A stretch of 5,986 nucleotides of DNA from JBBRLG01 sp038231495 (GTDB lineage: Bacteria; Planctomycetota; Planctomycetia; Gemmatales; Gemmataceae), in contig JBBRLG010000465.1 in NCBI GenBank assembly GCA_038231495.1, forward strand, positions 1 through 5,986, in the 5' to 3' direction. This document shows positions 1-4,828 of the stretch, one piece after another; the stretch's first letter is position 1, and every line of letters starts with the position of its first letter. Under the pieces are notes generated by a model that saw nothing but the letters and a program-made list of their open reading frames with translations, had not been told where the DNA came from and ran no database searches. The translations under genes were made by a program, and so were the position numbers.

Positions 1-159
1 GAAACCCACGGAAGACACGGGAAACACGGAAAAAAGACGTAGCCGCAAGCGGCCCGCTTGCTGGCTGGACTGCGGCAAACGCAGCCGGCGTGCCAGCCGA
101 CAAGCGGGCCGCTTGTGGCTACGTCTTTTTTCCGTGTTTTCCGTGTCTTCCGTGGTTTC
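1..159. repeat. Long imperfect inverted repeat (hairpin family A, copy 1)
   Basis: Bases 1-68 are almost the reverse complement of 93-159, with only about five differences, including one single-base indel, over some 67 bases. The apex holds a further small hairpin, CTGCG (70-74) and CGCAG (80-84). Each arm contains a core that is itself palindromic, ACAAGCGGCCCGCTTGT or a one-base variant, at 38-60 and 101-123. The outer part of the left arm is a tandem 9-mer: CACGGAAGA (7-15), CACGGGAAA (16-24) and CACGGAAAA (25-33), mirrored in the right arm. The core recurs at 2471-2583. No coding potential is evident; the reading frame from 90 through this region just translates the repeat. The left edge may continue beyond the window. 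Confidence 0.93.
38..131. terminator. Possible bidirectional intrinsic terminator within the hairpin
   Basis: On the + strand the GC-rich stem is followed by a T6 run at 126-131. On the - strand the A6 run at 30-35 gives the equivalent U tract after the same stem. This is the form expected of a terminator that works in both directions, ending 54 bases before the amidohydrolase start. A few stem-closing bases lie between the core palindrome and the T run, so the match to a classical terminator is only moderate. Confidence 0.4.
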
Positions 160-185
160 AATATTCTTTGGAAGCGAGATGTTTT

Positions 186-1127
186 ATGCACCAGACTGAC
201 CGTCGTGAATTTTTGAAACAGTCGGCCGTCGTCGTGGCGGCCGCCTGGGCCGGCCCGAAAGAGGTTCCCATGCTCTCTATCGTTGACACGCACCAGCACC
301 TCTGGGACCTGACCAAGTTCAAACTGCCCTGGCTCAAAGACGCGCCGCCGGCTTTCAACAAAAGCCACGTCATGAGCGACTACCTCGACGCCACGCGCGG
401 GCTGAACGTCGTTCAGTCGGTCTACATGGAAGTGGATGTGGACGAAAGCCAGCACACCGCCGAGGCCCAATACGTTTGCGACTTGTGCAAGCAGGCCGAC
501 AACCCCATGGTCGCCGCCGTCATCGGCGGCCGGCCCGCGTCCGCTGATTTCGCGAAATACGTTGCCCAGTTCAAGAACAACACCTACGTCAAGGGCGTCC
601 GCCAGGTACTGCACGGCAAGGACACGCCCGCCGGGTACTGCCTGTCCGAGATGTTTATCAAAGGCGTCCGTCTGCTCGGCGCGAACGGACTGAGCTTCGA
701 TATTTGCATCCGGCCCGGCGAGTTGGCCGACGCCGCCAAGTTGATCGACGCCTGCCCCGGCACACGGTTCATCCTCGACCACTGCGGCAACGGCGACGTG
801 CGCGAGAAGGACATTACCAAGTGGAAGGCGGACATGGCCGAGGTGGCGAAGCGCAAGAACGTCGTCGGCAAAGTGTCGGGCATCGTCGTCAACGCCACGC
901 CGGAGAAGTGGACGGTCGTCGACCTGGAACCGATCGTGAAGCACACGCTGGCGGTGTTCGGCCCCGACCGCGTAATGTTCGGCGGCGACTGGCCGGTCTG
1001 CACCAGGGCTGCGTCGTATCGGCAGTGGGTCGAGGCGCTGAAGAAAATCGTGAGCGAGCACAGTATCGACGAGCAGCGGCAGCTATTCCACGACAACGCG
1101 GTGCGGTTTTACGGACTCCAAGATTGA
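186..1127 (+). CDS. Twin-arginine-exported amidohydrolase/lactonase (COG3618, amidohydrolase 2 type)
   Basis: A 313-residue protein of the metal-dependent amidohydrolase 2 family, whose characterised members include sugar lactonases such as L-fuconolactonase and 2-pyrone-4,6-dicarboxylate lactonase. The substrate cannot be told from sequence. The N-terminus TDRREFLKQSAVVVAAA (residues 4-20) is a good twin-arginine leader, so export of a folded protein is inferred. The TIM-barrel signatures are VDTHQHLW with metal ligands H36 and H38, VKGVRQVLHG (135-144), GLSFDICIRPGEL (168-180), FILDHCG with H199, KVSGIV (229-234) and RVMFGGDWPVC with the expected catalytic/metal Asp D268. The start at 186 is chosen because it begins the leader; GGAAGCGAG (170-178) is a weak ribosome site. 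An open frame from 90 only adds translated repeat. A second ATG at 270 (M29) has a better site, AAAGAGG, five bases upstream and would give a 285-residue cytosolic form that keeps the whole barrel. No clear promoter is visible between the hairpin and the gene. Confidence 0.9.
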   Translation: MHQTDRREFLKQSAVVVAAAWAGPKEVPMLSIVDTHQHLWDLTKFKLPWLKDAPPAFNKSHVMSDYLDATRGLNVVQSVYMEVDVDESQHTAEAQYVCDLCKQADNPMVAAVIGGRPASADFAKYVAQFKNNTYVKGVRQVLHGKDTPAGYCLSEMFIKGVRLLGANGLSFDICIRPGELADAAKLIDACPGTRFILDHCGNGDVREKDITKWKADMAEVAKRKNVVGKVSGIVVNATPEKWTVVDLEPIVKHTLAVFGPDRVMFGGDWPVCTRAASYRQWVEALKKIVSEHSIDEQRQLFHDNAVRFYGLQD

Positions 1128-1132
1128 ATGCC

Positions 1133-1166
1133 GCCGCTTGCGGCTGAGCGCAAAGCCGCCAGCGGC
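1133..1166 (+). terminator. Hairpin just downstream of the amidohydrolase stop
   Basis: GCCGCTTGCGGCT (1133-1145) pairs with AGCCGCCAGCGGC (1154-1166), with one mismatch and an 8-base loop, starting five bases after the stop codon. There is no T run after it, so it may act as a 3'-end stabiliser or a Rho-assisted stop rather than a classical intrinsic terminator. A weaker GC hairpin, GCGGC/GCCGC, follows at 1192-1206 after a purine-rich stretch. Confidence 0.45.
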
Positions 1167-1253
1167 CGGAAATCAGAGTCAAAGAAAGAAAGCGGCGTCG
1201 AGCCGCCGCACTCCAAAGGAAAAACACCTCCCTTGATCCCGCACTAAATCAAG

Positions 1254-1291
1254 CGCGCGACCGGGAAAATGGCTTGACATTGCGTCGCGCG
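1254..1291 (+). promoter_or_regulatory. Candidate promoter -35 region inside an 8-bp inverted repeat
   Basis: A perfect consensus -35 hexamer TTGACA lies at 1274-1279. It sits within an inverted repeat, CGCGCGAC (1254-1261) and GTCGCGCG (1284-1291). No convincing -10 box occurs at 16-19 bases; the sequence there is TCACAC or similar. It is the best promoter candidate for the DUF1559 gene, but would need an activator or a different sigma factor. The leader to the ATG at 1441 would be about 135 bases, and no gene or known riboswitch was recognised in it. Confidence 0.3.
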
Positions 1292-1300
1292 GATGGTCAC

Positions 1301-1337
1301 ACTCAATGAGTTGATTCTCATGAATTTTTCATGAGAA
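1301..1337 (+). promoter_or_regulatory. Operator-like nested palindromes upstream of the DUF1559 gene
   Basis: TTCTCATGAA (1315-1324) and TTCATGAGAA (1328-1337) form a perfect 10-bp inverted repeat with a TTT spacer, the geometry of a dimeric regulator site. Two more symmetric arrangements overlap it: ACTCA/TGAGT around A1306, and ATGAG (1306-1310) with CTCAT (1317-1321). The CTCAT element can therefore pair with ATGAG on either side. It lies about 105 bases upstream of the start codon and shortly after a TTGACA box. The AT-rich composition stands out from the GC-rich surroundings. The regulator is unknown. Confidence 0.5.
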
Positions 1338-1440
1338 CCCGGACGAGTTTTGCAGCCCTTAACCGAAACAGCAGTGCCGTGCCGTTTGGACTGCTTCGCG
1401 TTTGTGTCATTTTATCATCTGGTCAAAGGGAGATCGTTTT

Positions 1441-2430
1441 ATGCACATCACGCAAAGGGGGCCGTCGCCGAATCGTCGGACGGCTTTCACGCTGATCGAA
1501 CTGCTCGTCGTTATTGCCATCATCGGCATCCTCATCGCGCTCCTGTTGCCGGCGGTCCAGAAGGTCCGCGAGTCGGCGGCCCGTTTGCAATGTTTCAACA
1601 ACCTAAAGCAACAGGGCGTGGCGCTCCACAACTACCACGACACCCGCGGCACCTTCCCGCCGGGGCACATCGAACTGAAAGACGCTGGCGGCAACTTCCA
1701 GTATTACACCAGCTGTTTCATTGAACTCCTGCCCTACCTGGAACAGGAGCCGTTGTACAAGCAATACGTGCAGTCCGCACCGAATCAGGCCGCCGTCAAC
1801 CAGGCGTTTTGTCAAACCTATGTCAGCGTTTACACCTGCCCCACGGACAACCGCGGCAAGGTGATTTACGCCCCCGAAACGCTCGCCCCCAACGGCACCG
1901 GCAATAACGGCAACACCCTGTACATGGCCTCGTCTTACAAGATCATGACCGGCATCGGCGACTTGTCGTCCACGAGCACGTTCGGCGGCTTCTGGAACGA
2001 AGTGCAAACCGCCCAGACCGCGCACCCGTCTGGCCGCGGGGCGTTTCACGGCGACGGCTATTCCGGGCTCCACGCCGAGCGCATGGCGACCGTCACCGAC
2101 GGCCTGAGCAGCACGATCTTTATCGGCGAACGGCACACCAAGACCCACCCGACGCGCGCCCAGTTCTGGGCCGACAGCTTCAACCTCTATTCCAAGGGGG
2201 CCGCGTACCCCGGCTTGCCGACCAGCGTCTACTTGCAGCCCGACTATGACAAATGTACGTCGCAGATTAACGCCAACTATTGCAAGTACGGCTGGGGCAG
2301 TTTGCACACCGCGGGCATCAGCTTCCTGTACGGGGACGGTCACGTCGGCAGCCTGCCGCCGACGATCGACAACACCGTCTTCATGGCTTTGGCCACCATT
2401 GCGGGGAATGAGATCATCCCCGATTATTGA
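1441..2430 (+). CDS. DUF1559 family pseudopilin-like protein with H-x9-DG C-terminal motif
   Basis: A 329-residue protein typical of planctomycetes, where the family is highly expanded. The N-terminus is a type II/IV prepilin signal: a short basic leader ending NRRTA (11-15), then FTLIELLVVIAIIGILIALL (16-35), with E20 as the conserved +5 glutamate. Cleavage between A15 and F16 is predicted; Ala rather than the commoner Gly sits at -1. The DUF1559 signature follows: CFNNLKQQGVALHNYHDT (51-68) and FPPG (72-75). The C-terminal region has HTAGISFLYGDG, in which H289, D299 and G300 make the H-x9-DG motif. The start at 1441 has AAAGGGAGA (1425-1433) well placed; a TTG start at 1402 is in frame but has no site and would lengthen the leader oddly. 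The role is inferred as a cell-envelope pseudopilin or minor fibre subunit processed by a prepilin peptidase; the true function of the family is not settled. It is probably paired with the lipoprotein gene at 2760. Confidence 0.93.
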   Translation: MHITQRGPSPNRRTAFTLIELLVVIAIIGILIALLLPAVQKVRESAARLQCFNNLKQQGVALHNYHDTRGTFPPGHIELKDAGGNFQYYTSCFIELLPYLEQEPLYKQYVQSAPNQAAVNQAFCQTYVSVYTCPTDNRGKVIYAPETLAPNGTGNNGNTLYMASSYKIMTGIGDLSSTSTFGGFWNEVQTAQTAHPSGRGAFHGDGYSGLHAERMATVTDGLSSTIFIGERHTKTHPTRAQFWADSFNLYSKGAAYPGLPTSVYLQPDYDKCTSQINANYCKYGWGSLHTAGISFLYGDGHVGSLPPTIDNTVFMALATIAGNEIIPDY

Positions 2431-2445
2431 GATTGCTCTACGGCC

Positions 2446-2608
2446 CGCGGTCCCATGTGACGCAAACGCCCGTAGCCACAAGCGGCCCGCTTGGGGGAGA
2501 CGGTCACCCCCAAGCGCCCGTAGCCACAAGCGGCCCGCTTGTTGGCTGGGCGAAAGCCTACAAGCGGGCCGCTTGTGGCTACGGGCGTTTGTGTCACATG
2601 GGACCGCG
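2446..2608. repeat. Long near-perfect inverted repeat with three core copies (hairpin family A, copy 2)
   Basis: Bases 2446-2493 and 2561-2608 are reverse complements over 48 bases with a single mismatch. The core palindrome ACAAGCGGCCCGCTTGT, seen also at 1-159, occurs at 2471-2493 and 2519-2541 in one orientation (the first copy with G in place of the final T) and at 2561-2583 in the other. The middle copy, from 2515 to 2541, pairs perfectly over 27 bases with 2561-2587, so two alternative hairpins are possible. A small hairpin, CTTGGGGG (2490-2497) and CCCCCAAG (2507-2514), separates the two direct copies. It starts 16 bases after the DUF1559 stop codon. The open frames through it only translate the repeat. 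Confidence 0.95.
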
Positions 2609-2624
2609 TTGAGTATATCTTTGA

Positions 2625-2694
2625 CGAGCCGGGAGCGTCAGCGACCGGAGTTTGTCTCCGGAGCTACACTCCGGTCGCTCACGCTCCCGGCTCG
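2625..2694. repeat. Palindromic intergenic repeat (hairpin family B)
   Basis: Bases 2625-2651 and 2668-2694 are reverse complements over 27 bases with one mismatch. The left arm includes GAGCCGGGAGCGTCAGCGAC and the 16-base loop contains the palindrome CTCCGGAG (2656-2663). The CCGGAG/CTCCGG units at 2645, 2656, 2658 and 2669 also allow two shorter overlapping hairpins. Translated, it gives SRERQRPE and SLTLPAR, short strings I recall from spurious predicted proteins in planctomycete genomes, which suggests a widespread repeat family. It lies 17 bases after family A copy 2 and 66 bases before the lipoprotein start. Confidence 0.92.
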
Positions 2695-2759
2695 CCAATA
2701 CAAGGTTGAAGCTCGAATGTGAGCCGCCGTTTTATCGAAATTGGTAAGGAGATCGACCC

Positions 2760-3182
2760 ATGCACCTGCGTCGGCTGCTCTTGTTAGGAGTTGTTTTTGC
2801 GGCGGGCTGCGGCTCCGGCGGCGTCGTTCCCGTCTCGGGAAAGGTTACGCTCGACGGTGCGCCCCTGGCCAACGCCACCATCGTTTTCTCCCCCATCGCG
2901 GCACCGGGGTCCATCGACGCCGGCATCAGTTCCACGGGCAAAACGAACGACAAGGGCGAATACACGTTGCAGGCCAGCAACGGGCGCAGCGGTGCCGTCG
3001 TGGGCAAGCACCGCGTGACCGTCATGGTCTTGGTCGTGAAATCCGGGGACGGCGACGAACGGCCGCGCGGCGGAGCGCCCCTCGTGAACATAGTTCCGCG
3101 CAAATATAGCGACCCCAGTGAACTGACGTTTGACGTACTGGGCGGCGGCACGGACAAGGCCGACTTGCCCCTGACGAAATGA
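2760..3182 (+). CDS. Small lipoprotein with carboxypeptidase-regulatory-like (transthyretin-like) domain
   Basis: A 140-residue protein. The signal peptide HLRRLLLLGVVFAAGC ends in a lipobox, AAGC, so C17 should be lipidated after cleavage and the mature 124 residues anchored to a membrane. The body opens with VPVSGKVTLDGAPLANATIVF (23-43, written here without its last S-P), and then has KTNDKGEYTL (61-70) and VGKHRVTV (81-88). This is the small beta-sandwich pattern of carboxypeptidase-regulatory-like domains common in planctomycete lipoproteins. No catalytic residues are expected and the ligand is unknown. The ribosome site AAGGAG (2746-2751) is strong and eight bases from the ATG. A weak promoter candidate, TTGAAG (2706-2711) and TTTATC (2731-2736), lies upstream. 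A DUF1559 gene directly before such a lipoprotein is a pairing I recall as frequent in this phylum, which suggests a shared envelope role. Two repeats now separate the pair by 329 bases. Confidence 0.88.
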   Translation: MHLRRLLLLGVVFAAGCGSGGVVPVSGKVTLDGAPLANATIVFSPIAAPGSIDAGISSTGKTNDKGEYTLQASNGRSGAVVGKHRVTVMVLVVKSGDGDERPRGGAPLVNIVPRKYSDPSELTFDVLGGGTDKADLPLTK

Positions 3183-3223
3183 GCCTTCCCGGTTCGCCAA
3201 GGGCGGTTGACCCGCAGCGCCTC

Positions 3224-3252
3224 TTTAACTTCGGGGCCGGCACCTCTATAAT
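3224..3252 (+). promoter_or_regulatory. Sigma70-like promoter for the DUF6807 gene
   Basis: TTTAAC (3224-3229) and a perfect TATAAT (3247-3252) are separated by exactly 17 bases. Transcription would start near 3259, giving a leader of about 60 bases before the ATG at 3320. The leader can form CGGGG/CCCCG (3255-3270), competing with CCCC/GGGG pairing further on. This is the best promoter in the window and shows that the DUF6807 gene need not depend on the lipoprotein transcript. A TTGACC at 3207 is too far from the TATAAT to be its partner. Confidence 0.65.
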
Positions 3253-3319
3253 CGCGGGGTTCCGGCCCCGTCGCGTTGGGGCGCGCCGATCCAACTCTCT
3301 AGCCGCCGAGACGACCGCC

Positions 3320-4588
3320 ATGTGCCGCTCTGTTGTTGCCACCTGCGTCTTGCTTCTGCTTGCCGTTCCCGCACCCGCCGCGAAAACGACCATCGAATTC
3401 ACCGTCGATGCCGGTAAATTCGCCCGCGCCAACGACCCCGTCACCGTCCCGCTGACGCTGCCAAAGGAGTTCGACAAGGTTCAAACCGTCGCGTTGCGCA
3501 CCGGCAAGGACGCCGTCGAAATCGTCGGCCAACTCACGGCACCCGGCATCGGTTTCGACGAAAAGCCGTCCGCCGAGGGGAAGGTGGCCCGCGAACTGCA
3601 CTTCATTCTGCCCACGCTCCCGGCCGGGGCGTCAGCGACGTTCACTGCCGTAATCGACACGGACGTGCCGGACGTGAAGGTCGGCAAGGACAAGGTCTTT
3701 CACTGGACCGACACGAAGGGCGCAGCGCTGGAGCTGGATTTCGGCTCGATGCCCGTCCTACGCTACGAGTACAAGGCGCTCGACACGTCGAGCAAGGAGA
3801 AGCGCGAAGAGACGTTCAAGGTCTATCACCACCTGTTCGACCCAACGGGGAAACATCTGGTCACGAAAGGGCCGGGCGGCCTGTACACGCACCACCGCGG
3901 CATCTTTTACGGCTTCAAGGACGTGACCTACGGCGACAACAAAAAGGTGGACATCTGGCATTGCACCAAGGACACCTATCAGGAACACGAGAAGATTTTG
4001 TCGGCCGAAGCCGGTCCGGTCCTGGGACGCCACCGCGTGCAGATCGCCTGGCACGGCACCACCAAGGACGTGTTCGCCCACGAGGAACGCGAGTTGACTG
4101 TGTACCACTTGCCGGGCGGCACTTTCGTCGAATTCGCGTCGCGCCTGAAATCGACTGGCGGCACCGTCAAGCTGGACGGCGACCCGCAGCACGCGGGGTT
4201 CCACTTCCGCGCCGCGCAAGAGGTGGCCGACAAGACGAAGGCCGAGACGACGTATACGCGCCCCGACGGCGCGGACGAGCCGGGCAAGACGCGCAACTGG
4301 CCGGACAAAAAGGACCACGTCAACCTGCCCTGGGACGCCATGAGTTTCGTCCTCGGTGGCCAGCGCTACACGGTGGCCTACCTCGACCACCCGAACAACC
4401 CGAAAGAGGCCCGTTTCAGCGAGCGCGACTACGGCCGTTTCGGGTCGTACTTCGTGACGGACGTCACTGAGGCGAAACCGCTCACGGTGCGCTACCGCCT
4501 TTGGTTGCAAGCCGGCACCCTATCGGTCGCCGAGGCCGCTGCGCTGCACAACGAATTCGTCACGCCAGTCAAGGTGACGGTGAAGTAA
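3320..4588 (+). CDS. Secreted DUF6807 ('PmoA family') protein
   Basis: A 422-residue protein with a Sec signal peptide, CRSVVATCVLLLLAVPAPAA (2-21), probably cut near A20 or A21. An N-terminal beta-rich stretch (about 22-135) precedes the DUF6807 region. Family-type signatures are GGLYTHHRGIFYGF with H191, H192 and R193; DPQHAGFHFR with H291 and H295; YLDHPNNP with H357; SERDYGRFGSYF (367-378); and PLTVRYRLWLQAG near the end. Repeated conserved His residues suggest a metal or substrate site, but no activity is established for the family to my knowledge. The old Pfam label 'methane oxygenase PmoA' should not be read as a methane monooxygenase subunit: the protein is soluble-looking apart from the signal. 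The start at 3320 is chosen because the signal peptide begins there. An in-frame ATG at 3179 overlaps the previous stop, but the extra 47 residues are low-complexity, bury the signal peptide and overlap the promoter. The ribosome site is weak (GAGA at 3308-3311). Confidence 0.87.
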   Translation: MCRSVVATCVLLLLAVPAPAAKTTIEFTVDAGKFARANDPVTVPLTLPKEFDKVQTVALRTGKDAVEIVGQLTAPGIGFDEKPSAEGKVARELHFILPTLPAGASATFTAVIDTDVPDVKVGKDKVFHWTDTKGAALELDFGSMPVLRYEYKALDTSSKEKREETFKVYHHLFDPTGKHLVTKGPGGLYTHHRGIFYGFKDVTYGDNKKVDIWHCTKDTYQEHEKILSAEAGPVLGRHRVQIAWHGTTKDVFAHEERELTVYHLPGGTFVEFASRLKSTGGTVKLDGDPQHAGFHFRAAQEVADKTKAETTYTRPDGADEPGKTRNWPDKKDHVNLPWDAMSFVLGGQRYTVAYLDHPNNPKEARFSERDYGRFGSYFVTDVTEAKPLTVRYRLWLQAGTLSVAEAAALHNEFVTPVKVTVK

Positions 4589-4633
4589 GCTGACGGCTGA
4601 CAGCTATTTGCAAATAGCTGTCAGCCGTCAGCT
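4588..4633. repeat. Perfect 46-bp palindrome at the DUF6807 stop codon (hairpin family C)
   Basis: Bases 4588-4610 and 4611-4633 are exact reverse complements, 23 bases each with no spacer, centred on CTATTTG/CAAATAG. The arms are built from repeats of GCTGAC/GTCAGC (GTCAGC at 4620, 4627 and 4641). The first base is the last base of the TAA stop codon (4586-4588). The transcript would fold into a very strong hairpin immediately after the stop, so it may serve as a 3'-end or terminator, although no T run follows. Confidence 0.95.
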
Positions 4634-4658
4634 CTCAGTCGTCAGCCCTACTTTTGCC

Positions 4659-4791
4659 GTAACCGTTCACTCCCCCCCTTACGAAGGGGGGGTAGGGGGG
4701 TGGAGAGAGCGCCAGGACTGTTAAACTGAACCGTTCTTACCCCCCCCGCCCCCCCTTCGTAAGGGGGGAGAAGTTGCCGGTGAACGGTTAC
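4659..4791. repeat. C/G-tract inverted repeat (hairpin family D) with a minus-strand G-quadruplex motif
   Basis: The ends GTAACCGTTCAC (4659-4670) and GTGAACGGTTAC (4780-4791) are perfect reverse complements. Inside them, 4670-4700 and 4740-4770 are also near reverse complements, each carrying a C tract, TTACGAA or TTCGTAA, and a G tract. AACCGTTC occurs again in direct orientation at 4729-4736. C8-G-C7 at 4740-4755 means the minus strand reads G7-C-G8, enough for four G3 runs with single-base loops. Translation on the minus strand gives LPPLRKGG-type strings, a hallmark of repeat-derived false genes. It occupies most of the gap before the rhodanese gene and ends 25 bases before its ribosome site. 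Confidence 0.92.
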
Positions 4792-4815
4792 CTTTTGCCG
4801 CCACGTCTCAATTGC

Positions 4816-4823
4816 AAGGAGGT
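4816..4823 (+). promoter_or_regulatory. Strong ribosome binding site of the rhodanese gene
   Basis: AAGGAGGT is a full anti-16S match, with AGGAGG ending six bases before the ATG at 4829. It is the strongest site in the window and fixes the start of the rhodanese gene. Confidence 0.85.
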
Positions 4824-4828
4824 TCATA

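Noticed and set aside
90..185. N-terminal extension of the amidohydrolase frame to 90
   Set aside because: The extra 32 residues are translation of the inverted repeat, and the twin-arginine leader clearly begins at 186.
1271..1283. Sigma54 promoter (GG...GC) before the DUF1559 gene
   Set aside because: TGGC and TTGC elements are present, but GG and GC are separated by nine bases instead of the required ten.
1306..1321. Classical Fur box
   Set aside because: TGAGTTGATTCTCA resembles one but lacks a base between the half-sites and matches poorly on the left.
1402..1440. TTG start for the DUF1559 protein
   Set aside because: No ribosome site precedes it, while the ATG at 1441 has AAAGGGAGA at good spacing and gives a normal prepilin leader.
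1603..2529. 308-residue open frame on the - strand
   Set aside because: It mirrors the DUF1559 gene, has Arg/Ala/Gly/Val-rich composition typical of antisense frames in GC-rich DNA, and shows no recognisable domain.
3179..3319. Start of the DUF6807 gene at 3179 overlapping the lipoprotein stop (ATGA)
   Set aside because: It would bury a clear signal peptide behind 47 unsupported residues and place the TTTAAC/TATAAT promoter inside the gene.
3758..4510. 250-residue open frame on the - strand
   Set aside because: It lies wholly inside the well-supported DUF6807 gene and has shadow-type composition without motifs.
4659..4791. Insertion sequence
   Set aside because: The unit is 133 bases with no transposase and no visible target duplication; at most it is a non-autonomous element.
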